Origin: Allopusillimonas soli
GTDB lineage: Bacteria; Pseudomonadota; Gammaproteobacteria; Burkholderiales; Burkholderiaceae_B
Length of the DNA stretch: 64,000 nt
Reading direction: 5' to 3'
Assembly: GCF_004153445.1 (NCBI RefSeq)
Contig: NZ_SDQC01000001.1
Coordinates: 1,054,001-1,118,000 of the forward strand
This document shows, one piece after another, positions 57,481-64,000 of this stretch (position 1 is its first letter; each line of letters opens with the position of its first letter). The notes beneath the pieces were generated by a model that had not been told where the DNA came from, made no database searches, and worked only from the letters and a program-made list of their open reading frames with translations. A program made the position numbers and the translations under genes.

Positions 57481-57915
57481 TCATTCTCCCGTGTCGGCGA
57501 TGAGGCTTAGTGACTCGATTCCTCTCACGGCGCATACTTCATCATTCTCTGAAGTGTCGCCACTGATTCCGATGGATCCCATGACGGCCCCCGTCATGGC
57601 GCGGATCAATACCCCACCGGGTGTCGGAACGATATTGCCATTTGCCATGTCGGAGACTGCATTGAAGAATGGAGGATTGGCCCTGGCACGTCGAGCTAGC
57701 TCACGGCCGCCAAATCCCATCCCGAGTACTCCCCATGCTTTTGCAATCGCAATCTGTGGCCGCAACAGGCTGGAGCCGTCAGCACGATGTATGAGCACGA
57801 TGCATCCACCCGCATCCAGGACGGCAATTGTAAGCGGCGCCAGTTGCAGTGTTTGTCCGTGCTTCATCGCCACGTCTGCTAGTTTGTGGGCTTGCTCGAG
57901 CGTGATTGTAATCAT
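57481..57915 (-). CDS. GlcG/HbpS-family protein
   Basis: 144 aa from ATG at 57915 (AGGAG upstream); 29 upstream in-frame codons are discarded. The family pattern is LTIAVLDAGGCIVLIHRADGSS, FGGRELARRAR and GAVMGSIGISGDTSENDE, typical of GlcG/HbpS heme-binding-like proteins often linked to glycolate or aromatic catabolic operons. Molecular role is unsettled. It lies 127 bases after the end of the enolase-superfamily gene in the same direction. Confidence 0.88.
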   Translation of the reverse strand: MITITLEQAHKLADVAMKHGQTLQLAPLTIAVLDAGGCIVLIHRADGSSLLRPQIAIAKAWGVLGMGFGGRELARRARANPPFFNAVSDMANGNIVPTPGGVLIRAMTGAVMGSIGISGDTSENDEVCAVRGIESLSLIADTGE

Positions 57916-58042
57916 GGTGCAACTCCTGTTTTCTTTGCAAAACCGCAGCGCGGGGCAAAAAGATCGCGTACTTACTACCAATAAAAAAACGACGGCCAGC
58001 ATTGTCGTAGCCTTGTTAACCGTCGCGGTACGATGTATTTGC

Positions 58043-59194
58043 TTAAGCTATACGCAAACGATCCAAAGCGTCTTGGTCAATCACGACCCCCAGGCCGGAG
58101 CCGCTGGGCAAATCAACCCGTCCATTTGCCACCATCAGCGGATCTTTCACGATATCCTCAGCCAGGTAGACATGGGACAGACTAACCCCCCATTCTATCG
58201 AAGGCATGACGCATGAAATCTGCACAATGGCAGCCGAGGCAATGCTGGTTTCGGCAATCTTGGCTGCCATGATGGCTTTGAGTCCTAACTGCTCGCTAAC
58301 GGCCGCCGCCTTCAGGCACTCGCCAAGGCCACCCAACTTATTCAATTTAAAGGTAACGCCATCCACGCCAAGCCCTGCCTGCTGAACGATATCATCGATG
58401 GTATGGACGCTTTGGTCCGCGCACAACGGCACTGGCGATTCGTGCGCCAACGTCTTTAACGCTGCCTGCGCATCCGGTGCGAACGGCTGCTCTAAAAACT
58501 CCAGATTCACATCCTGAGTACGGGATAGATACCGCCGTGCTGACGCCAAAGAAAACCCGGCGTTTGCATCCGCACATAGTTTTATATCTGGCCCAAGCTC
58601 AGCCCGCATCGCATTTGACATTTCAATTTCTTCATCCACTGGCCTGACACCGATTTTGAGCTTGAATAAGCGGTAGCCTTCTCTGGATTTTTGTCGCGCC
58701 CTCTCGATGTCTTCCGCTATCGCCCCACCCCCCAGCAACCACATGGGTTCGACATAATCACGGACAAGCCCTCCCAACAACATAGCCATGGGAACCTGCA
58801 GAGACCGCGCCACTAGGTCAATCAAGGCCATCTCCAATGCCGACGTGGCCCCCGGCGCTCCCTGCACTCTCGTCCTGACCGTTCGCATTAGCGCTAGCCG
58901 CAGGCGTGCATCGCGTCCAACGACATATTGCGCCATATGATCGCGAACAATGGCCACCATGCCTTGCCATGTTTCACCGGTCAAGCTGGGGGCCGACGCA
59001 GCCTCTCCCCATCCGACTACCCCATCGTTGGATTCCATACGCACGACCAAGCTTTCGACCTTGTCAAACGTCTTATGCGCCATCTTGATCGGATAAGACA
59101 GCGGAACAGCTACGGCAAAAGCCTCCACTTTTTTGATGACAATGGATGCAGCGCTGCGCACAGCAGCTGCCGACCGGCAACTATCATGACCCAT
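58043..59194 (-). CDS. Enolase-superfamily muconate-lactonizing-type enzyme
   Basis: 383 aa. The MLE/mandelate racemase catalytic set is complete: Lys178 and Lys180 (FKLKIG), Asp209 (CADANAG), Glu235 (LEQPF), Asp260 (CADQSVH) and Lys286 (KLNKLGG). This Lys-x-Lys pattern is the MLE subgroup (cycloisomerases, o-succinylbenzoate synthase, dipeptide epimerases) rather than mandelate racemase. An extra 20-residue N-terminus precedes the usual start. AGGA lies before the ATG. Substrate unknown, but the import genes upstream suggest a transported acid. Confidence 0.92.
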   Translation of the reverse strand: MGHDSCRSAAAVRSAASIVIKKVEAFAVAVPLSYPIKMAHKTFDKVESLVVRMESNDGVVGWGEAASAPSLTGETWQGMVAIVRDHMAQYVVGRDARLRLALMRTVRTRVQGAPGATSALEMALIDLVARSLQVPMAMLLGGLVRDYVEPMWLLGGGAIAEDIERARQKSREGYRLFKLKIGVRPVDEEIEMSNAMRAELGPDIKLCADANAGFSLASARRYLSRTQDVNLEFLEQPFAPDAQAALKTLAHESPVPLCADQSVHTIDDIVQQAGLGVDGVTFKLNKLGGLGECLKAAAVSEQLGLKAIMAAKIAETSIASAAIVQISCVMPSIEWGVSLSHVYLAEDIVKDPLMVANGRVDLPSGSGLGVVIDQDALDRLRIA

Positions 59195-59254
59195 AAGAAA
59201 TCCTACTCTTGAGTTGGTGGCGTCAGTCTTCGAATCGTGAGACAGATGCCCAAG

Positions 59255-60454
59255 CTACGATTCCGTACCCGGAAATACATGGCAATTGTCGCGGGAAATC
59301 ACTAAGTGAACGGTATCCCCACGCGCAAAGCTCGGATTAATGGGGCCATCGGCATGCACTGATATCCCGCCCACTGACACGGTATAGTCGATACGATCAC
59401 CGAGAAAGGACGCTGACGCTATCTGCCCTTCAAAGGTATTTTCTGTCGACGCAAGAATACTGTCGTCAAATCCAATGGACAGATGACTAGCTCTGAAAGC
59501 CACCGTCGCCATCGTCCCTACATGGGCGGGTTCTTCACTACACCAACGACCTGCCAATGACATGACTTCTGACACCCGGACGGTAACGCTGTCCCCAGGA
59601 CGATAGGCAGCTTGGACCACTTCGCCTTGCAGATTATTAGCACAGCCCAGAAAGCGGGCAGAAAACGGTGTTGCGGGATTTTGAAATACCTCTTTCGGTG
59701 CGCCTAATCGATCCACCAGGCCATTTCTCATCACGATAATTTGGTCGGAGAGGGATAGCGCCTCTTGTTGGTCGTGCGTAACGAAAATGGCGGTAAAGTT
59801 CAGTTCTGCCTGCAGACGCTGCAGTTCGGCGCGCATGCGATCCCGCAAATTCGCGTCCAAGTTGGAGAGCGGCTCATCGAACAGCACCAACTGTGGCTCA
59901 AAGACCAAAGCCCTGGCCAGCGCCACGCGCTGCTGCTGCCCTCCACTCAACTGCGACGCCGAGCGATCATATAAGTCCCCTAACCCTACCAAATCCAAAA
60001 TACGAGCGACGCGCTCACGAACTTGTGTACGTGATAGGCGCTTGATTTTCAGAGGAAAACCTACATTCCCTCCCACTGTCATATGCGGCCATATGGCGTA
60101 CGATTGAAACACCATACCAATGCCTCGCTTTTCCGGCTCCACTGATACGCCGCTGGCATGATCGAACATCGTCCTGCCAGCAATCGATATTCGACCGTGG
60201 GTCGGCGTCTCCAAACCAGCGATGCATCGCAATGTGGTCGTTTTGCCGCAGCCGCTTGGCCCGAGCAGCGTCAAAGTCTTACCAGCGACAACATCAAAGC
60301 TGATGCTTTTTACGGCCTGAACATCGCCGTACGATTTGCCTAGCTCCTGCACTCGCACAACCAGAGGTTCCCCTGCCATGCCATCTTGCGTGTGTGGGAT
60401 CACCGCTTTTTGCGATGCCGCATATCTACTCTCGATGGTCGCGATAGCCATCAA
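59255..60454 (-). CDS. ABC transporter ATP-binding protein (iron/phosphonate/polyamine type)
   Basis: 399 aa. Walker A GPSGCGKTTT, signature LSGGQQQRVALARAL, Walker B LVLFDEPLSNLDA, switch FVTHD, then a C-terminal TOBE-like domain. It resembles PotA/FbpC/PhnT-type ATPases. The first 24 residues may not belong to the protein, since a second ATG (MAGEPLVVRV) lies at 60382. It serves the adjacent fused permease and binding protein. Confidence 0.92.
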   Translation of the reverse strand: MMAIATIESRYAASQKAVIPHTQDGMAGEPLVVRVQELGKSYGDVQAVKSISFDVVAGKTLTLLGPSGCGKTTTLRCIAGLETPTHGRISIAGRTMFDHASGVSVEPEKRGIGMVFQSYAIWPHMTVGGNVGFPLKIKRLSRTQVRERVARILDLVGLGDLYDRSASQLSGGQQQRVALARALVFEPQLVLFDEPLSNLDANLRDRMRAELQRLQAELNFTAIFVTHDQQEALSLSDQIIVMRNGLVDRLGAPKEVFQNPATPFSARFLGCANNLQGEVVQAAYRPGDSVTVRVSEVMSLAGRWCSEEPAHVGTMATVAFRASHLSIGFDDSILASTENTFEGQIASASFLGDRIDYTVSVGGISVHADGPINPSFARGDTVHLVISRDNCHVFPGTES

Positions 60455-60485
60455 AACCCTCCAACTAGATTATTTATATTGCCTG

Positions 60486-62192
60486 CTAGACAGCTAAAAG
60501 GCGCGACCTGGAAAAATCCAGTTTGGCTAGCCATCGTATCAACACAACACACAGCAACAACAACACCGTCTGCAGAATACCGAACGCCCCCGAAACACCG
60601 TAAGGTTCGTACTCCATGATCTGGATCAGCGCCATCGTCATGGTCTCTGTCCCATAGGTGTACAGGATCATGGAAGCGCTGACTTCACGGATAAAGGTGA
60701 CGAACAATAGAATCCAGGTCGATACCATTCCGGGAGCTATCAGTGGGATCACAATACGCATCATGGCCTGGCGCCAGTTGGCCCCGGACATGCGTGCCGA
60801 TTCATCCAGTTCACGCGAAACCGCCTGAACTAGCGACTCCATGTTTCTTACTCCCGTGGGCAGATAGTGCACGATATAAGCAATCATGATGAGCCATATC
60901 GTGCCGTAAAGCGGCGTGGAAATAAATGCCATCAAAAATGCCACCCCTAGTACAATCCCAGGCAACGCTACCGGCACCATCGCTAAAAAGGCAATGCCGC
61001 GTCGCATGGGTAATCGGGTCCTATGTAGGATTAAAGCCAGCAGGCCGCAAAAAGCGACTGCGATGGTGGCCCCTATGACGGAAATAAATAGGCTGTTGAA
61101 CAACCCCCGGCGCGCCACATCCTCAAGAAACAGGACCTTTCGGTAATTTTCGAGCGTCATACGTCCCCATTCGAACACGCCCGTCCACGTATTCTGCAAG
61201 GACACCAGTAAAAGCGCTAGTAGCGGAGCGAGTACCAGAAGGAGGTATACGCTGTTGAGCGCAAACCCCGCCCAACGCCAGCCACCCAGCTTTAAAAGAC
61301 CGGGCCGATATGCCTTGCCGGTGACGGTAATGAAGGCCTTGCCCCGCAAAAGATAAAGTTGCAGTGCGATTAGGCTGGCCGTAAACGCAAACAAGGCCAA
61401 GCTAAGTACGGCAGCCTCACCGTAATCCGCCGGATAATCGCCAACCGCTCGAAAAATCAGGGTGGACAAGGTATCGACACGCCCCGGGGCACCCAGTACC
61501 AACGGTACGCCAAAGATGCCCGCACAAGTGACGAACACGAGCAAGCTGGCGGAAAAGATCGCAGGTGCCGAAAGCGGCAGAGTCACACGAAATGCAGTAC
61601 GAAGCACCGAGGCCCCTGACATGCGCGCCGCCTCTTCCAGCGAAGGATCCATGCTCTGCAAGCTACCTAGGGTGAACAGATAGATGTAGGGAGCATAAAA
61701 CAGGCCAAGGACAAATGATATGCCGCCGACCGAATAAATATTGAGTATCGCCTGAGGTCCCAAAATATCCGACAGAAAAACATTCAACAGGCCCGTTCTG
61801 GGCGCTAATATTACTTGCCAGCTCAACGCCCCGACTATGCTGGACAGATAAAACGGGATCATGTTCAGCGGATCAAAAAACCCTTTGCCAGGCATATCCG
61901 TGCGTGCCACCAGCCAAGCTAACGCCACTCCGATGAATGCTGCAATGATGACGGACACCAGGCTAATCAGAAAAGTGTTTCCCAACGCACGGATGACTTC
62001 CGAATCAGAAAAAACCCGTATAAAAGAAGTGGTCAGACTGATGTCGGTGCCCGAAAATGGCTCGGTAAAAATGATAACTACGGGGTAAAGGATGACAACG
62101 GCCAGCGTAACGTAAATGATCGCAATGGCTGGCCCACGCCGCAACACGTCGCCAGATAACATCACGCGAGACGACCAGAGAGAAGCTGTCAT
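60486..62192 (-). CDS. ABC transporter permease, fused two-domain
   Basis: 568 aa with about 12 helices in two homologous halves. EAA loops read MDPSLEEAARMSGASVLRTAFRVTLPL and LDESARMSGANWRQAMMRIVIPL in parts. The arrangement is the FbpB/ThiP/PhnV-like type. It lies 31 bases upstream of the ATPase gene on the same strand and 83 bases after the binding protein. Substrate not deducible. Confidence 0.92.
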   Translation of the reverse strand: MTASLWSSRVMLSGDVLRRGPAIAIIYVTLAVVILYPVVIIFTEPFSGTDISLTTSFIRVFSDSEVIRALGNTFLISLVSVIIAAFIGVALAWLVARTDMPGKGFFDPLNMIPFYLSSIVGALSWQVILAPRTGLLNVFLSDILGPQAILNIYSVGGISFVLGLFYAPYIYLFTLGSLQSMDPSLEEAARMSGASVLRTAFRVTLPLSAPAIFSASLLVFVTCAGIFGVPLVLGAPGRVDTLSTLIFRAVGDYPADYGEAAVLSLALFAFTASLIALQLYLLRGKAFITVTGKAYRPGLLKLGGWRWAGFALNSVYLLLVLAPLLALLLVSLQNTWTGVFEWGRMTLENYRKVLFLEDVARRGLFNSLFISVIGATIAVAFCGLLALILHRTRLPMRRGIAFLAMVPVALPGIVLGVAFLMAFISTPLYGTIWLIMIAYIVHYLPTGVRNMESLVQAVSRELDESARMSGANWRQAMMRIVIPLIAPGMVSTWILLFVTFIREVSASMILYTYGTETMTMALIQIMEYEPYGVSGAFGILQTVLLLLCVVLIRWLAKLDFSRSRLLAV

Positions 62193-62275
62193 TGGTATTC
62201 CTATTCCCTATGGTAAATCGATGAGAGCAATGAAATAGCTGCGCCTCGGCCCGGCGGGCGCAGCATTTTGGCGGA

Positions 62276-63424
62276 TCAATTTGTTCCGATACCAATATTT
62301 TTCAGAGTCGCTCTGGTCTTTTCTATGGCCTCTGCAGAACCATCCTTGTCCCAATCCATCTCTACCTGCTTAACATCTTCCCAGGCAGGGAAGAGCACGG
62401 GATCGGGAGTCTTAATGCCTGGACGGCCAAAAAATTCTACAGCACCCGATTTCACAATCGTTTGTACGCCATGTTCGCTGCGAATAAAGTCGATAAAAAG
62501 CCTGGATGTATTGGGGTGCGGTGCGCGTTTCAGAATGACCGGCGTATCCGGAATCATCATGATTCCCTCTTTGGGGAAGGCCAGCCGTACTTCAACCCCC
62601 TGATCCTTTAGAATTTTGGCGTGCTTGCCATGACCCATCAGCATGATGGGAAACTCTCCCGACGCCACCCACGCGCGCCCCTCCGCGACCTTGTTGAACA
62701 GAACCGGATCCACGTTTTTCTTTAGCTCCTTGAACCAATCTTCTCCCATGGACTTCAGATTACTTTGCGCAGCCTGAGCGAAAGAAAACGACGAGTAGGG
62801 GTTGCCCATGGAAACCATGCCCTTAAGGCGCGGATCGAGAAAATCATTCCAGCTAGTAGGATTAAAATCCTCAATGCCACGCTTAGCCAGCGCCGCAACG
62901 TTATACATGGGCTGATAGGTACGAGCGTCAGCAACCCAGTATCCCTCCAGCGACATACCGGCATCGTTCGATAACGTGTATTCCTTATAATAAGGTGAAT
63001 CGTATTCAAGCAACTCGCCCTGATGGTATAAATCTTTCATCCAGGACCATCCGGCAACCCATAGGACATCAAAGCTCACGCGGTTCGCCTTTATTTGCTG
63101 ACTGACTTGGGCGGACAGTATCCCTGAATTCAAGAACGAATATTCAATACGAAGTTTGTCCAGGCCATAGTAACGTTTGAATTCCGCTCCTATGGCCTTA
63201 GCCTCTGCCGGCTCTATGAATGCGCCCGACCAGTTCAACTGGCCTTCTTCGCGCGCTTGCGTGATCAAGGTTGCGACTCTCTGCTTTTCAGCAGAATCGG
63301 CCGCGGCCTGCAGCGCGGGAATATCCTCTTGCAGAATCTGCGTGGCATTCACTGCACTCGCGCAAATGGGCAGATATGCCACACATGCCGAAGCCAGCAC
63401 AACCCCCCTCAACAGAAAGTTCAT
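62276..63424 (-). CDS. ABC transporter substrate-binding protein
   Basis: 382 aa from ATG at 63424 (GAGGAG 7-8 bases upstream); earlier in-frame codons are not used. A signal peptide ends near ICASAVNA. The mature protein has the extracellular binding type 1 pattern used by iron, thiamine and 2-aminoethylphosphonate systems (VDPVLFNKVAEGRAWVASGEFPIMLMG-like stretches, NPYSSFSFAQA). Iron-liganding tyrosine pairs of FbpA are not obvious, so an organic substrate is likely. It is followed by the permease and ATPase. Confidence 0.88.
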   Translation of the reverse strand: MNFLLRGVVLASACVAYLPICASAVNATQILQEDIPALQAAADSAEKQRVATLITQAREEGQLNWSGAFIEPAEAKAIGAEFKRYYGLDKLRIEYSFLNSGILSAQVSQQIKANRVSFDVLWVAGWSWMKDLYHQGELLEYDSPYYKEYTLSNDAGMSLEGYWVADARTYQPMYNVAALAKRGIEDFNPTSWNDFLDPRLKGMVSMGNPYSSFSFAQAAQSNLKSMGEDWFKELKKNVDPVLFNKVAEGRAWVASGEFPIMLMGHGKHAKILKDQGVEVRLAFPKEGIMMIPDTPVILKRAPHPNTSRLFIDFIRSEHGVQTIVKSGAVEFFGRPGIKTPDPVLFPAWEDVKQVEMDWDKDGSAEAIEKTRATLKNIGIGTN

Positions 63425-63532
63425 TACAGTCTCCTCGGCTTCCCGATTATTTGTATATAAAGACACTACGACCACAATGGGTGACGCAAGATACCGATGT
63501 GCCACCCGCTACACCATGAACAACAATGATTA

Positions 63533-64000
63533 CTACCGATACTTCTTAGGTATATCCAGCCCAAAGACTCGAGCAGCATTGAGCCCCAGAATGTTTCTCT
63601 TGCTCTCCTCATCCAGAAAAGGGAGATCCGTCACCGTGGACGGCAAGTCGAAATCCCAATGCGGCCAGTCCGATGCATAAAGCAGCTGCGTCTTCGCATT
63701 GATGGCCTCCATGGTCATTTCAAGCAGCCGCATATTGGTAGTCTCCATTGGCTGCAACGAATAGAACATTTCTCTTATGTAATCGCTAGGTAAGCGCTTA
63801 AGAAGCGGCGCTTCGGATACCCTCATCAAATATTCATGGTCCAAACGCTGCATCAGGAACGGCAGCCAAGCCAGGCCACTTTCTATCCAGATTACCTTTA
63901 GCTTGGGAAACCGCTCCGGCAAGCCGTTCACAATCCAGTTCGTCATGTGCACCAGGTTGCTAAGTACGAAGCTCAGAGCATGCACGGAAATAAAGCGATT
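63533..64000 (-). CDS. Amidohydrolase (amidohydrolase_2 family), C-terminal part
   Basis: About 155 codons end at 63533 and the frame continues off the window edge. The segments HALSFVLSNLVHMTNWIVNG, PERFPKLKVIWIESGLAWLPF and LYASDWPHWDFD, with the last carrying the metal-binding Asp, are hallmarks of PF04909 amidohydrolases that decarboxylate or hydrolyse aromatic and related acids. The stop is about 110 bases from the binding protein start on the same strand, so it probably belongs to the same operon or island. Confidence 0.88.
   Translation of the reverse strand, partial: NRFISVHALSFVLSNLVHMTNWIVNGLPERFPKLKVIWIESGLAWLPFLMQRLDHEYLMRVSEAPLLKRLPSDYIREMFYSLQPMETTNMRLLEMTMEAINAKTQLLYASDWPHWDFDLPSTVTDLPFLDEESKRNILGLNAARVFGLDIPKKYR

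Noticed and set aside
57338-58216. Plus-strand frame of 292 codons over the GlcG and enolase genes
   Set aside because: It is antisense to two genes with clear catalytic or family motifs and lacks any domain of its own.

Overview
The window looks like chromosome of a betaproteobacterium of the family Alcaligenaceae (Bordetella, Achromobacter, Pusillimonas and relatives). The evidence is the gene content and order: mreB-mreC-mreD-mrdA divergent from gatCAB, then pyrE, an E. coli-type gshA, a metX-metW pair, Fur-type iron genes and Bug (TctC-like) binding proteins. This assignment is an inference from gene content, not from a marker-gene comparison. No rRNA, tRNA, CRISPR array, insertion sequence or replication origin was seen.

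Layout. 1-9.1 kb is housekeeping: cell-shape genes on the minus strand, amidotransferase GatCAB on the plus strand, pyrE, a DoxX-like membrane protein, exonuclease III and a YghU/YfcG-like glutathione transferase. 9.2-11.5 kb holds a lone, lower-GC TonB-dependent siderophore receptor. 11.6-17.4 kb holds an AmpG-like transporter, metW-metX, a stand-alone LuxR-type HTH protein, a lipoprotein and gshA. 17.4-21.2 kb is regulatory: two FNR-like boxes precede a gene of unknown function that overlaps an Fnr/Crp-family regulator, followed by two small stress-type proteins and an orphan NtrC-type response regulator. 21.2-26.7 kb is a sulfur amino acid module (polar amino acid/cystine-type ABC importer, a Cys/Met-metabolism PLP enzyme, a divergent LysR regulator) and a DUF2520 oxidoreductase. 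26.8-34.6 kb is an iron region: fbpABC-type ferric importer behind a strong Fur box, and a siderophore receptor translationally coupled to a periplasmic Fes-like esterase. 34.7-43.9 kb carries a META-type lipoprotein, glutathione reductase, a dehalogenase, a divergent pair of DJ-1/PfpI proteins and the Ku-LigD end-joining pair.

43.9-50.5 kb is a low-GC accessory island. It begins with a decayed Bug-protein remnant, then an IclR regulator diverges from a tight five-gene operon: Fe/2-oxoglutarate dioxygenase, RraA-like aldolase, Bug binding protein, lactonase-like propeller, FMN 2-hydroxyacid oxidase. This is the best candidate for an undescribed catabolic pathway. 50.7-55.8 kb is an envelope block: a lipoprotein, a DUF4892-OmpA protein, a frameshifted small secreted protein and an autotransporter with seven passenger repeats.

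56.1-64.0 kb is a second catabolic island. It has a mosaic AraC-ligand/LuxR-HTH regulator, a GlcG-like protein, a muconate-lactonizing-type enolase-superfamily enzyme, a complete iron/phosphonate-type ABC importer and an amidohydrolase that runs off the window. Gene functions are family-level assignments; substrates of both catabolic islands are unknown.
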